NCBI GenBank assembly: GCA_013339765.2
Contig: CM023449.1
Span: 42,102,539 to 42,166,538 of the forward strand
Length of the DNA: 64,000 nt
Source of the DNA: Haemaphysalis longicornis
Lineage: Eukaryota; Arthropoda; Arachnida; Ixodida; Ixodidae
Reading direction: 5' to 3'
Of this stretch, positions 55,045 through 64,000 are shown piece by piece (positions within the stretch are counted from its first letter, which is position 1; every line of letters starts with the position of its first letter). The notes below the pieces were generated by a model, which made no database searches, had not been told where the DNA came from, and saw only the letters and a program-made list of their open reading frames with translations. The translations under genes were made by a program, and so were the position numbers.

Positions 55045-55406
55045 GCGGGTTGATCGCGCTGTGCGTGCGGGGCTTCCCGGAGGATGGGAAGTACAACTTG
55101 CATGTATGCGATTGCAGCGATTTTTCTGACGGAAGCGTTTATGTGCCCTCAGGTTGTAGCCATGCCCTTTATGAATGAAAAAAAAAAAAAAACTGCGCGA
55201 GCCTAGGTCCGTGCACTCTCAAAGATGCAGGGGTGTGCTGAGTGCCTCAGAAAAGTCGAAACTTAAGCTGGTTGGTACATCAATATGAAAGAAAGCACCA
55301 TAAAATCAGACGGGACAGTAAAGGGAGGAGACAAACACGTAAGCGCAAGTCGCTTAATAACACAGAAAAAAAAAACTGGGAGAGCACGCATCGCCCCATC
55401 CATTAA

Positions 55407-56489
55407 AGGGGCACTGAAGTCAAAATACGTTTCTCTACATCGATAGACTAGTTCACCAAGAACACGAAACATACCACTCTTACGCGGAGGTTTTTTTAAA
55501 AATAAGGTTGAAAATAGTGAACACGGGACGACACGTCCCGCCACCACTGGCTATAGATGGTATTCACTGAAAAGTTTAGCCATCATTCTTTTCGCTTGGC
55601 ACTAGACACCGCCACGGACATGGCCGAAACGTCACGGACATGGCGCGGCTTGTGCCACTGCACCCGCACGCCGCAGAATAAAAAACACCGGCGTCCGTCA
55701 TCTATTCCGTAACTCTGTTTCAACCCGCTTCTCAACGGTGGTATCAACAGAGATGCTATTAATCGCACTCACATTGGATTCGAGGCATTACTTCGAGTTG
55801 GGTTGGGTAGAGTTCGGAAAGTCCAACACACATCACGTGCCTAGCATGGACAAGTACCGCCATCCCGCGGAGCCCGACCCAACCAGTTACGGTGCACTCA
55901 CATGGTTGCCTGCATGCGTGCCTCGCCAGATAATACAAGCTATACCACGCAACTTGCACCGGAAGTGCCTAAATTGCCTGTCGTGAGCAACGTCTTTCTT
56001 GGCTACCGCTGGATGGCGCTACTCGTCCATACTTGGGACACTGCTTGGGGCGGCGGTACCGCTTTTCGAGGAAGCTTACGAGCTACGCACGAGCGGTTGG
56101 TTCGACTCCAACATTCGCGGCGCCTAAAAAAGACAATATGTTTTTTTTTTTCTACAAAGCGTCAATACTGATCACGGTTCCCATGAAGGAACATTTTGCT
56201 TAGTGGTCCGGAGCTGCAAAGGACGTGGGAAAGCACGACTGATTTGACCGAAGCTGACCAAACCGCCTGGTACGTGGTAGCGTTGTATTTAGTTGCTGCC
56301 TCGCTTGCTTCCGGTTTATCGTGACACAAACAGCGGCTACAGTCGCTGTTTGTGTCACGTTTGATCAGTGTTTGATTAGTTATTTCTCAGCAATTAAGGC
56401 ATCTTTCGGCACCAAATTAACGCTAAAATGGCTAAGGAAAGGTCATATTTTCGTTTGAAACCGGCTTGCTGGTTGCCTTCAGTGTCCCT
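55407..56489. mobile_element. TTAA-flanked element (1.08 kb, piggyBac-like)
   Basis: AGGGGCACTGAAGT at the left and the complement of AGGGACACTGAAGG at the right form the termini, with TTAA on both sides (55403-55406 and 56490-56493). No transposase frame is present. It lies about 0.4 kb upstream of the receptor exon. A perfect hairpin lies near the right end (56320-56359). Confidence 0.75.
56320..56359. repeat. Perfect 16-bp hairpin
   Basis: CGTGACACAAACAGCG and its exact complement are separated by 8 bp (GCTACAGT), inside the TTAA-flanked element about 130 bp from its right end. Confidence 0.9.
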
Positions 56490-56822
56490 TTAACTTTCCC
56501 GCACTACAATTTGTGAGGTCATGAACCGCGAATGCATGGTTAAATATGGTTGGTGGGGCTTGCCGAAGCGTTTTTCTCAAACAAACACTGATGCAGGGAC
56601 ATGCAAACATAAAATAAATGTATCGATATTAACTTTACGCAGCACATCATTTTCGAAAGATACAATCCCCAGTTAGCGAAACGTTAGAAAATAGGGTGAC
56701 CCACCCCAGGCGGGACGATTCGTTAATACGTTTCGCCTTGCGGCCCAGGCGTAGTCAGATTGCATGCATACGGGTTAACGTGGGAATTTACCACATCTAA
56801 TTACTACTATCACATACATGTA

Positions 56823-57059
56823 CAGTCTTTGTCAAAATTTTGTGGGCTAAGCAGGAAACGCGCAGGTTGTGAGAAATTCAATGTACAAGCTTCCGTCCGG
56901 ACGAAGGCTGAAACTTTTTATGCAGGAAAGCTAGAGAAAACAGTTTTCTTTCATACTGCCTTAAAATATTTTTCTCACATTTAAAGGTAAAGACGATTCT
57001 TTGAATTCGATGTGGTCGAGAAGGCTTAGAATTGGCCCACAAAATTTTCACAAAGGGTG
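56823..57059 (+). mobile_element. Tc1/mariner-like MITE (237 bp), copy 2
   Basis: CAGTCTTTGTCAAAATTTTG at the left, an inverted partner at the right and TA on both sides (56821-56822 and 57060-57061). Matches 30150-30387 throughout in the opposite orientation, including the CAATGTACAAGCTT and TATGCAGGAAAGCTAGAGAA segments. Confidence 0.8.
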
Positions 57060-58435
57060 TACGTAGTATATTCAATAACCGGAAGCAAAAGCGAGATAAT
57101 ATTAACGCGATCGGCTACGCTACCAGACGCGGTGCCACCAAACTTCATTGCCGAGCCATAGCTCGCGTACTTCCTACACGTTCTCCCAGGCGGAAGCACC
57201 TCACGGGGAAGCTACTCATCATAATCATAATGATAGCAATCATCATAATCATCCTAATCACTATCATAATTGTCGTCGTTTTTAGGGGGGCGGCTTACAG
57301 GGACGGGGCTTGATGGCCGACTCTGCTTGGATGTCGCGACACCAAGGAGGCGTTTGACAGACGCTTTCTTATTGGCTTTCAATGTTCGCGGAAAAAGTAA
57401 AATCCAATTGGAAACAGGCTCCCGGGAGCTCCAAAACGCGTGATCTCTCACTTAGAAGACAAGGATATTCAATTCAATGCTTGCTTTAAATGTTTTCGAT
57501 GCTTTATTTATTTATCTTTCATAGACAATGACAGAAAGGAGCAATCACAAAAAGCTACCGCGATGAGTAGCTTGACGAGGTGACTGCACCCTTAGAACGA
57601 CAGCAACGTTCAGTGCGTAGGACGTAATACATAAAAAACAAGAAAAAAAACGATAGAGAAAGAGAGGTAAACAATGAGAGGTACACAAAAAGACGTACAG
57701 TCGTCAAAACTGTTAACAACAACAAAACACGAGGTGGCTGCCTTCGCACAGAGTGGCAGCTCACGATAGCTACAGCCGCATCTTTGGCGCCTGGTTATCG
57801 GCACTCACGATGCTGCCCTACAGCACTCGGGCGCTTCAGCGCATGCGCACAGCCTGTCTTACCAGCCCAAGCACTATCTTAAGCTGACGCTCTGTGCATA
57901 CACCGGCACCTCGTTCTTTGTTGTTAACAGTTTTGACGACTGTACACGATTACAAAGCACCTTTAGAGTCGCATTAGTGCCCCAATACGCGCTTACAACT
58001 AAGTCAGCTCCAGTGACTCGTATGAACAGAGTTAAGCAGGCATGCCCGAACAAGAAACTCTCGTTTCTTGTCATAGTAAGCTGTTTTCGGCAAGACTAAG
58101 GGCGAGGGAAGTAAACTTTATTGTAACCAGGATTTCTAGTTGTCGGGGCCTGTTGCGGTGAGAGCTCTGGTCAGTCGAGCAGTCATTGGGTGGTCGCCGG
58201 ACACTCTTGACCAGCTGAAGCTGGTTGTGGGCACCTATGCCGGTCCTTCCACTGCTCTCAGGAGTTGGGGTGAGGATGGGAAACATTCTCAACTCGTCTG
58301 CTAAAGGGCGCCGGATGAGCAGAAGAATTTGCAGAGGGCGGGGTTGGAGGTGGAGGGCACAGCGTGCAGGCGGGCGCTATGGGGTGGCGGGGAGTTTGAA
58401 AGCGGTGATACGTCGTAGCCTCTTTTTGGTCATCA
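57060..58435. other. No clear gene
   Basis: An ATCATAATCATC-rich run (about 57210-57275) and chance frames. A TTTATTG word at about 58109, the complement of CAATAAA, may mark another minus-strand LINE 3' end. ACCAGCTGAAGCTGGT at about 58209 is a small palindrome. Confidence 0.35.
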
Positions 58436-58530
58436 TCAACATCATCATCATCGTCGTCGTCCGTCACCAACAGACTACCTGGGCTCACTGCAGGATGAAG
58501 ACCCCTCCCATTGACCTCCAACAGCTCCCG
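58436..58530 (-). mobile_element. Possible RTE-type LINE 3' end fragment
   Basis: (CATCAT)n at 58436-58460 is followed by CTGGGCTCACTGCAGGATGA and CCTCCCATTGACCTCCAA. I recall this order from a widespread arthropod LINE 3' end read in reverse. The call relies on memory of that repeat and needs a search. Confidence 0.35.
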
Positions 58531-59250
58531 GTCCCTGCGCTGCTCGAGACTATTCTAGGGCAAGTGGACTTGCCCCTCAAGGCTGCGTCAGGCTCTGAAA
58601 AGTTTATATTTATACTTGGAAAGACACTGGCCATATTTCGAAATTGTGAATTCTGTGACGCGATCTAAAAAATAGTCCGTCAACCACATCAAGCCACGCC
58701 AATTTCTTTATAATTATTTTTCTGTCCATTCTCTTTCTAGGGCCTTTTCCCCCTACATTACCAGTCCTCAGCAGAGAAGCATGTAGGCGATTGTAAACGC
58801 CGGCAAAACTCTCTGCCTTTTCAATGAAGAGCCTTCTCTCTCTCTCTCGAGTCCATCCTTTGCCCCAAGTTTAATTTATTTCTTCCCTCTATTGAAGTTT
58901 TGGCTTTCTCATTCTTTTAGACCCGCCCACTCCGTTCCCCTGGGGGTCCATCAGCAAAGCAAAAGCAAGAACATTTACCGGCAGTCGTTAAGTTTGGTTC
59001 GGCGGAAGCCACGCTAGTACTGGGATACCGGTCGTGTTGACGAGCCATTGAAAGTTCACTCCACCATCCTGGCGACCCTGTCTTTCAGTTCGCCCTTACG
59101 GAGGCGCACACACAGCACAAAGAACGCATCCGGGTTTCTGCGAAATTACACTCCTACTGCTAGCGAAGTAAAAGAGTACAGGAATAAAATCATTGAAATA
59201 CCTCCAAGGCCGTCAATAAACTTTCCGCTCTAAAGTTCCTGGTGAAAGCT
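58531..59250. other. No gene seen; AATGAA plus (CT)n at 58823-58848
   Basis: TTCAATGAAGAGCCTT followed by (CT)n resembles the retroposon tails at 12679 and 23659 with one base changed in the AATAAA signal. Otherwise nothing. Confidence 0.4.
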
Positions 59251-59493
59251 TCAGGGTGGAAGAATATTGGTTAGAGAGACTGGTCTCATGTTTTCAATGG
59301 CTGGAGCTTTTCCGGGTTTAGGGATGAAGCGAACTAACAGGTATGTTTTCGTAAGCGCTGCATTGAGGCGTAATCGGTGGCATAAAGTTTCTAGTCGGCG
59401 CGGAAGTCGTTCTGGCAGCTTAATCGTGAGCTCGGGGCGTACGTAGGGCAAGAAGGCATAATGGTGCTCTGGATATACCCCATTTCTTGCCAC
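59251..59493 (-). pseudogene. LINE reverse-transcriptase N-terminal fragment
   Basis: The minus frame reads YLLVRFIPKPGKAPAIENM and RPVSLTNILPP. This matches the start of LINE reverse transcriptase domains (V-x-I-P-K-P-G-K ... N-x-R-P-I-S-L-T). It is cut off after that motif, so catalytic motifs A-C are missing. Confidence 0.65.
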
Positions 59494-59989
59494 ACTTTCT
59501 GAACGGGGAAATATCAGACAAGCTAATTAATATTACGTCGAAAGAGGGCAGCTTAGCATTTTCAGTGAACTTTATTGTGACCAATGACCATTTACGTGCC
59601 CTCGTAAATTTCGGAAGTGTTCTTCCTTCCCCCATTCCCTCCCCACAGCCCGTTTAACCACGATGCGAGATCACACCAACTTTCGGTAGACCAATCAATT
59701 CAAAAGCGTTGGTTTCTTGCTGATGTGCGAATCGATAACTCATTCAACTCAAAGCACATCGAGTTAGTTCCCATTAACAAATTGCTCGAGTCAAAGCAGT
59801 TCGCTAGTTTAGCTTTTGCGTCGCCCCGGCAAGATCAAGTTCAGCCAGACAGCGGGAGGACAACGAGAGACAACGAGACTTGTTTCTGTCTAATTATGCT
59901 TAGGGCAGAAGTGGGTGCAGCGCCATGGTTATATAGGTATGCTTGCACCGTGCGAGGAAAAGCTAAGCTTTGTATTCTAAAAAAAAAAA
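59494..59989. other. No gene seen
   Basis: A GAACTTTATTGTGACC word at about 59570 (complement of AATAAAGTTC) may be another minus-strand LINE 3' end. The 144-codon plus frame is not recognised and runs into the next element. Confidence 0.35.
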
Positions 59990-60416
59990 TTACACCATCT
60001 TCCCGTAGGGGAACCCTGAGTAGTATGCGAAGCAGCCATGGGGTCGACTGAAGTTCCCATTAGTTTTCAGTTCGTCGTTTCGATTGACGTTCAGCTTCGC
60101 GTGCCTTCGTTGTATCAGTAGCTTCTTGACGTAGTTTGAATGAGCGAAGGACATAAGGCGCGTTCGTAGCACATGCTCCCGCCTCGGTTTGTAGCGCAAA
60201 GGGAAAAGCGCCACGTACCTCCCGTTGCGGCCAGAGAGTCGTGGGATCGAAACCAGGCGCCGCCTAACTATTCCTTTTTATAGTGGACTGCGCTGACGTC
60301 AGCCCAAACGCTGACGGGGCTGAAGAGACGCGCATGCGCAGTAGAGTGCGGACAGCGTACAACGACAACGAGGGAGGGAGGGACACAGTCTCGAGAATGC
60401 GATGCTTCGCATCTAA
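59990..60416 (+). mobile_element. Family R4 element, copy 2 (tRNA-like interior)
   Basis: Begins TTACACCATCTTCCCG after an A-run and ends GATGCTTCGCATCT. The ATGCGAAGCA word near the left end is the complement of the right-end TGCTTCGCAT. A tRNA-like pair (A box TAGCGCAAAGGGAAAAGCG, B box GGGATCGAAACC) sits near the middle (about 60187-60255). Almost the same sequence occurs at 61171-61602. Confidence 0.7.
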
Positions 60417-60763
60417 AATGATTGTTTTCTACGGGCAGTTGCAATTGGTGCTCCAGTTCCCCTCAAATCAATTGATCCTTCCTCTTCTGAGAGCACGACC
60501 GGGTTATACTGAACACGAATGCACGGTGTAGTACAGCTGCCTTACCAGATGTACGAAACTTAGCAGATGTGCGAAAAATTGCATTTAATCACCCTTTCCA
60601 AAGTTTCTGGAACGACCAATGAAGAAGGACGGCTTGATTTTTCTTATCGGCCTGGCGCAGTGCAATGGCCGAATTTACGAGGCCCTAAACACTGATAGAT
60701 CGTTTCCTGCGCGCAGACAGGCGCGCCCAAAACGGACGGCGCTGGCGCCGCACTCGCCATTAA

Positions 60764-60990
60764 AGGGGCCACGCAGACAAAATACAAGTTTGTTTTATTC
60801 GAAAGATTTCGTGTTTTATAGTGACCCCAGCGCTTGTCCGGCAGCAAACGATGCTTTATTCCCTGAGAAATTGATCAATTTAAGTTAAAATGTTGATTCC
60901 CCCGCCAAATGGTGTGCTTTTGTGACGTCTGCAATCACAGGAACCACTTTGAAGCCAATTGGGGAGCCTTGTTTACCATTATTCAACCTA
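60764..60990 (+). mobile_element. Truncated TTAA-type MITE
   Basis: TTAA (60760-60763) is followed by AGGGGCCACGCAGACAAAAT, close to the left end of the MITE at 1087. A TTTTGTGACGTC segment about 150 bp in also resembles that copy. No right terminus was found. Confidence 0.45.
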
Positions 60991-61016
60991 GATGGCGCCA
61001 CTATACTGTGAAGGGT

Positions 61017-62020
61017 TACGGTATCATTACATGAAAAGCGTGGACACACAATGGAGGAAAAGAACCAGAAGGCTGAGGACAAAGTATATGAAACCTGGAA
61101 GTGCAGTGGAAACGACCAAGGCAATAAAAAATGAAGTGAAAGAATCAGAGGCAACGACCTGGAAAAAAAATTACACCATCTTCCCGTAGGGGAACCCTGA
61201 GTAGTATGAGAAGCAGCCATGGGGTCGACTGAAGTTCCCATTAGTTTCCTGTTCGTCGTTTCCGTTGACGCTCAGCTTCGCGTGCGTTCGTTGTATCAGT
61301 AGCTTCTTGACGTAGTTTGAAGGAGTGAAGGACACAAGGCGCGTTCGTAGTACATGCTCCCGTCTCGGTTTGTAGCGCAGTGGGAAGAGCGCCACGTACC
61401 TCCCGTTGCGGCCAGAGAATCATGGGATCGAAACCGGGCGCCGCCCAACTATTTCTTTTTATAGTGGACTGCGCTGACGTCAGCCCAAACGCTGACGGGG
61501 CTGAAGAGACGCGCATGCGCAGTAGAGTGCGGGCGGTGGACAACGACAACGACAATGAGGAAAGGAGGGACACAGCCCCGAGCATAAGATGCTTCGCATC
61601 TAAAAGAAGATAGATGCGAAGAAGCCCTTAGATATCTACAAGATAGGGAAGCAGGATATCACAAAGGAAAAATTATTCGATAATACCAAAGGGAGGGCAT
61701 TGCTTTTTGATACCAGGGCGGGTTGCTTGCGGACAAAAATGCTTATCCGCGAGCCGGTACAGGAAGAACTATGCGCAGGCTGCGGAAAGGAGCCAGAAAC
61801 CATGCGACATATTGTAACGGAGTGCAAAAGTATCCGTCCAGTCCTCAGTGAGGGAGCCATCCAGCTTCCGGAGGCCCTTGGCTTGAAGGTTAGCGGAAAA
61901 GTGAATTGGACAGCAGTAGAGGTTAGTAAGAGAAGGTTAGAATGTTGGTGGGAAAAGACCAGAGAACAATCTTGGAAGACATGCGAACAAAGTCAGACTA
62001 GCGCAAAAATTTTGTAAAAG
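61017..62020 (+). pseudogene. LINE ORF2 C-terminal fragment, interrupted by an R4 element
   Basis: The left part reads VDTQWRKRTRRLRTKYMK and ends NEVKESEATTWKK (about 61160). After the R4 insertion the frame resumes as KPLDIYKIGKQDITKEKLF and continues through LLFDTRAGCLRTKMLI to CAGCGKEPETMRHIVTEC, the C-x2-C...H-x4-C zinc-binding tail of LINE polyproteins, ending at 62017. A T-rich 3' UTR and a CATCATCATC tail (62154-62166) follow. The insertion leaves the two halves in the same frame by chance. Confidence 0.7.
61171..61602 (+). mobile_element. Family R4 element, copy 3 (inserted in a LINE)
   Basis: Nearly identical to 59990-60416 over its length, with the same ends (TTACACCATCTTCCCG and GATGCTTCGCATCT), the A box TAGCGCAGTGGGAAGAGCG and B box GGGATCGAAACC. 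The LINE reading frame on either side shows it is an insertion. The target is an A-run, so the duplication length cannot be read. Confidence 0.75.
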
Positions 62021-62482
62021 TATTTTCTTTTTATTTTGATATTATTTTTTATTTATTTTGTTTGTTTTTTTGGCGAGGTGATTGTACAGCGGCGTTGCGA
62101 CTAAGGCCGCTGTGCAACGCCACCCCGTTACAAAGGAGAAGCCACTGAGCATCCTCATCATCATCAGGCTGTTTTCTGTCTTTGCTTTGTTTTGACCGTA
62201 TCTGTACCTGGCTTGTTTTTGTTCAGGTAGATAATCGTCTCGTGAAACATGGTGATCGCTCGACAATAATGGTCACGTAAGACACCGTTGCTTACACCAA
62301 TCGGCCAGTGTCGTCTGGGATAACCCCAAAGCGTCGTAGTGCTGTGCAGCTGAAACAAGCATAGTGCGCGCAGTACCAACAGCAGCACGCATCGGTACTT
62401 CGATGTTTACGTTTGGAAGCACCGGTCGGGTATACGAGCTGTGAATGGGACATGAACGCGTTGGCGAATCGCCACTCGAATC
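62021..62482. other. LINE 3' UTR, then nothing recognised
   Basis: The first 150 bp are the T-rich 3' region and ATC tail of the preceding LINE. Confidence 0.45.
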
Positions 62483-62821
62483 TCAAAGGCCGCAACGACA
62501 CAGACTCCGCGGGTTTGAGTCCGATCGCAATGCACCGCTTTTCTCGAGCTCAACGCAACAAGGAGACGTTGGATTGCTAATCTCCAACGGAAATATCTTG
62601 ATCTCGGGCATGGGCAAGGGTGAGGGTTCCCACGGCAGCGGAATGCTGCCGGCAAATGTAGTGCGGCGTAGTACTCCGACGCGCTTCTTGTAAAGCTTGT
62701 CTCCCAGTTTTTGTGCTTTGCAACTTGCATACACGTCGTAGCAAATAAATGAGTCACGCTGGCTGTTTAGGCCCGTCGGGACGGCGTCTCTCTGAATCTG
62801 CCCTAGCTCTTGTGAGCGCAT
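62483..62821 (-). CDS. Uncharacterised 112-codon open frame (weak)
   Basis: The minus frame contains FICYDVYASCKAQKLGDKLY and TTFAGSIPLPWEPSPLP, which look more protein-like than neighbouring frames. I do not recognise a family. The frame may be part of an exon or of a transposon. An alternative minus frame overlaps it at 62407-62757. Confidence 0.2.
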   Translation of the reverse strand: MRSQELGQIQRDAVPTGLNSQRDSFICYDVYASCKAQKLGDKLYKKRVGVLRRTTFAGSIPLPWEPSPLPMPEIKIFPLEISNPTSPCCVELEKSGALRSDSNPRSLCRCGL

Positions 62822-64000
62822 GAGCCAGTGCGACGCAAAATATTTGATCTCGCGTTACTTGCCCATCCAGCGCGTTTCGTTGCAGCGCCGTCGGCCCCCG
62901 GAGTCTCGCCGATCGCCTCCTGCGTTCACTCATCTTGAGATAAAAAATGTAGGTCTAATTCAGCAAAAGCCGCGTTCGGTTTTGTCGCACTGCTGGCGGC
63001 ACGCTGAGTTACGAGCTAGAACGTAGCACCACGTCCGCGTTTCAGGCTGAGCTTTAAAAGCCGTCCTTGCAGACACAAGTGTCCGCGAAATCTTGATCGA
63101 AATATTTATTTGCGTGGGTCTTGTTCGGGTTGGAGTCGATTTGCCGCTGCATTTTGCGGGCAGTGCCGTTTACCCGTGGGGTTCAGGCAACAGCCTTTGT
63201 CAAAACATTACCGCACAGAACGTTGGAATTCAAACAAAAGCTCTACTTAAGCTGCAGAACCAAGCATGAATGACACAGGAAGTGTATTATGTAGGTTCGC
63301 CACCTCTACGTTCAGTAGTTAAATCCCCTGTATAGGGGATTTACTTACTGCGTAGTTGTCGCCGTGAGGTCATAAGGCCCTGTATAGTTTAAATTTATCG
63401 CTGCAAATCAGGAAAAAAATTGCTAGGTGAGTATAACACAGGAAGTGAAGTAAGGAGGAAGAAAAACTGTCATGCCGCATATGCTGCCAAATTAGTCTAT
63501 ACGCCATAACTCAAAGATGTAACAAAACTAGCACGTCAACAGCACTATGTGCCAGCTCTACCAAAAATTCGCACGAGTTGCGAAAGCATAATCACTCGAT
63601 TTCAGTGCTTAGAAACATCCGTATACGCGCCAAGTATTATATCGTGGATTTTGCACGAGCGTGGCTCACGGGTGGAAAAAAAATAATTTCCCAACGAATG
63701 CAGTAGTTTTTTCGCTGCTTCAGTTATGTGGCAGTTTAAACGTCTAGTTTTGCACAGCCGCAAGTTTGCACGCACCAAACAGGCAGTAGCTGATATGGCG
63801 GAATATCTGGTATACAATTCTGCCCGTGCCAACTATAAGCTTTTTTCATAGCACCTCGACACATGAGGGAGCGGCCCAGGAAAAGCATTCAGCTTGTACA
63901 TGCATACATGATTATTTCAATATGCAGACCTTTAAAATCATACCAGAGCCAAACATGTCAGCGTACACAGGAAAATAAAGCTTTTGAAATAAGCTACGGA
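62822..64000. other. No gene seen
   Basis: Ordinary sequence with short chance frames. A CCCTGTATAGGGGATTTA hairpin-like word lies near 63331. Confidence 0.4.

Noticed and set aside
1..64000. Endogenous viral elements and bacterial contamination
   Set aside because: I looked for viral polymerase or nucleoprotein motifs and for bacterial gene organisation. The only polymerase motifs belong to LINE or Gypsy retroelements, and the splice sites, SINEs and microsatellites are eukaryotic.

Overview
The window reads as animal nuclear DNA, most likely from a hard tick (Ixodidae, probably Metastriata). The grounds are a spliced class A neuropeptide receptor exon, three copies of a tRNA-derived SINE resembling the tick family known as Ruka, non-LTR retrotransposons with RNase H, and a very high density of short inverted-repeat elements and microsatellites. 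There are no operons, ribosome binding sites or bacterial-type genes. All calls come from reading the sequence by eye; no alignment or database search was run.

Only one cellular gene is well supported: an exon (minus strand, 53966-55021) covering the N-terminus to transmembrane helix 5 of a CAPA/pyrokinin/neuromedin-U-type receptor, bounded by a good splice acceptor and donor. A TATA box followed by a short signal-peptide-like first exon (44449-44594) is a weaker second candidate. Everything else is intergenic or intronic sequence built from transposable elements.

Layout. 1-6.1 kb: a TTAA-flanked MITE, tRNA-like modules, a Gypsy pol/LTR remnant and dispersed repeats. 6.1-15 kb: sparse, with a Harbinger-like MITE and microsatellites. 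15.3-17.3 kb: a 0.63 kb foldback carrying a tRNA-like module in each arm, sitting between two TA microsatellites, then a degenerate array of tRNA/SINE-like monomers. 19.7-20.9 kb: a frameshifted LINE 3' end and a dispersed repeat. 21.5-26.7 kb: minisatellites, palindromes, an LTR fragment and the first SINE copy. 27.9-28.5 kb: a polypyrimidine minisatellite. 29.2-30.8 kb: nested inverted-repeat elements. 31.7-33.0 kb: a foldback-like element whose body is a higher-order-repeat minisatellite. 35.5-40.5 kb: a TTAA-flanked element containing a LINE copy with an inverted 5' part. 41.5-53.9 kb: sparse. 53.9-57.1 kb: the receptor exon and two MITEs. 58-62.2 kb: LINE fragments and a MITE that landed inside a LINE reading frame. 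62.2-64 kb: nothing recognised.

The most informative points are the insertion histories that can be read directly. A 12-bp target duplication surrounds both oppositely oriented halves of one LINE (the expected signature of twin priming). TTAA duplications flank two long elements. Three SINE copies have 11-13 bp duplications. The 31.7-33.0 kb element combines about 115-bp inverted termini with an exact 161-bp higher-order repeat.
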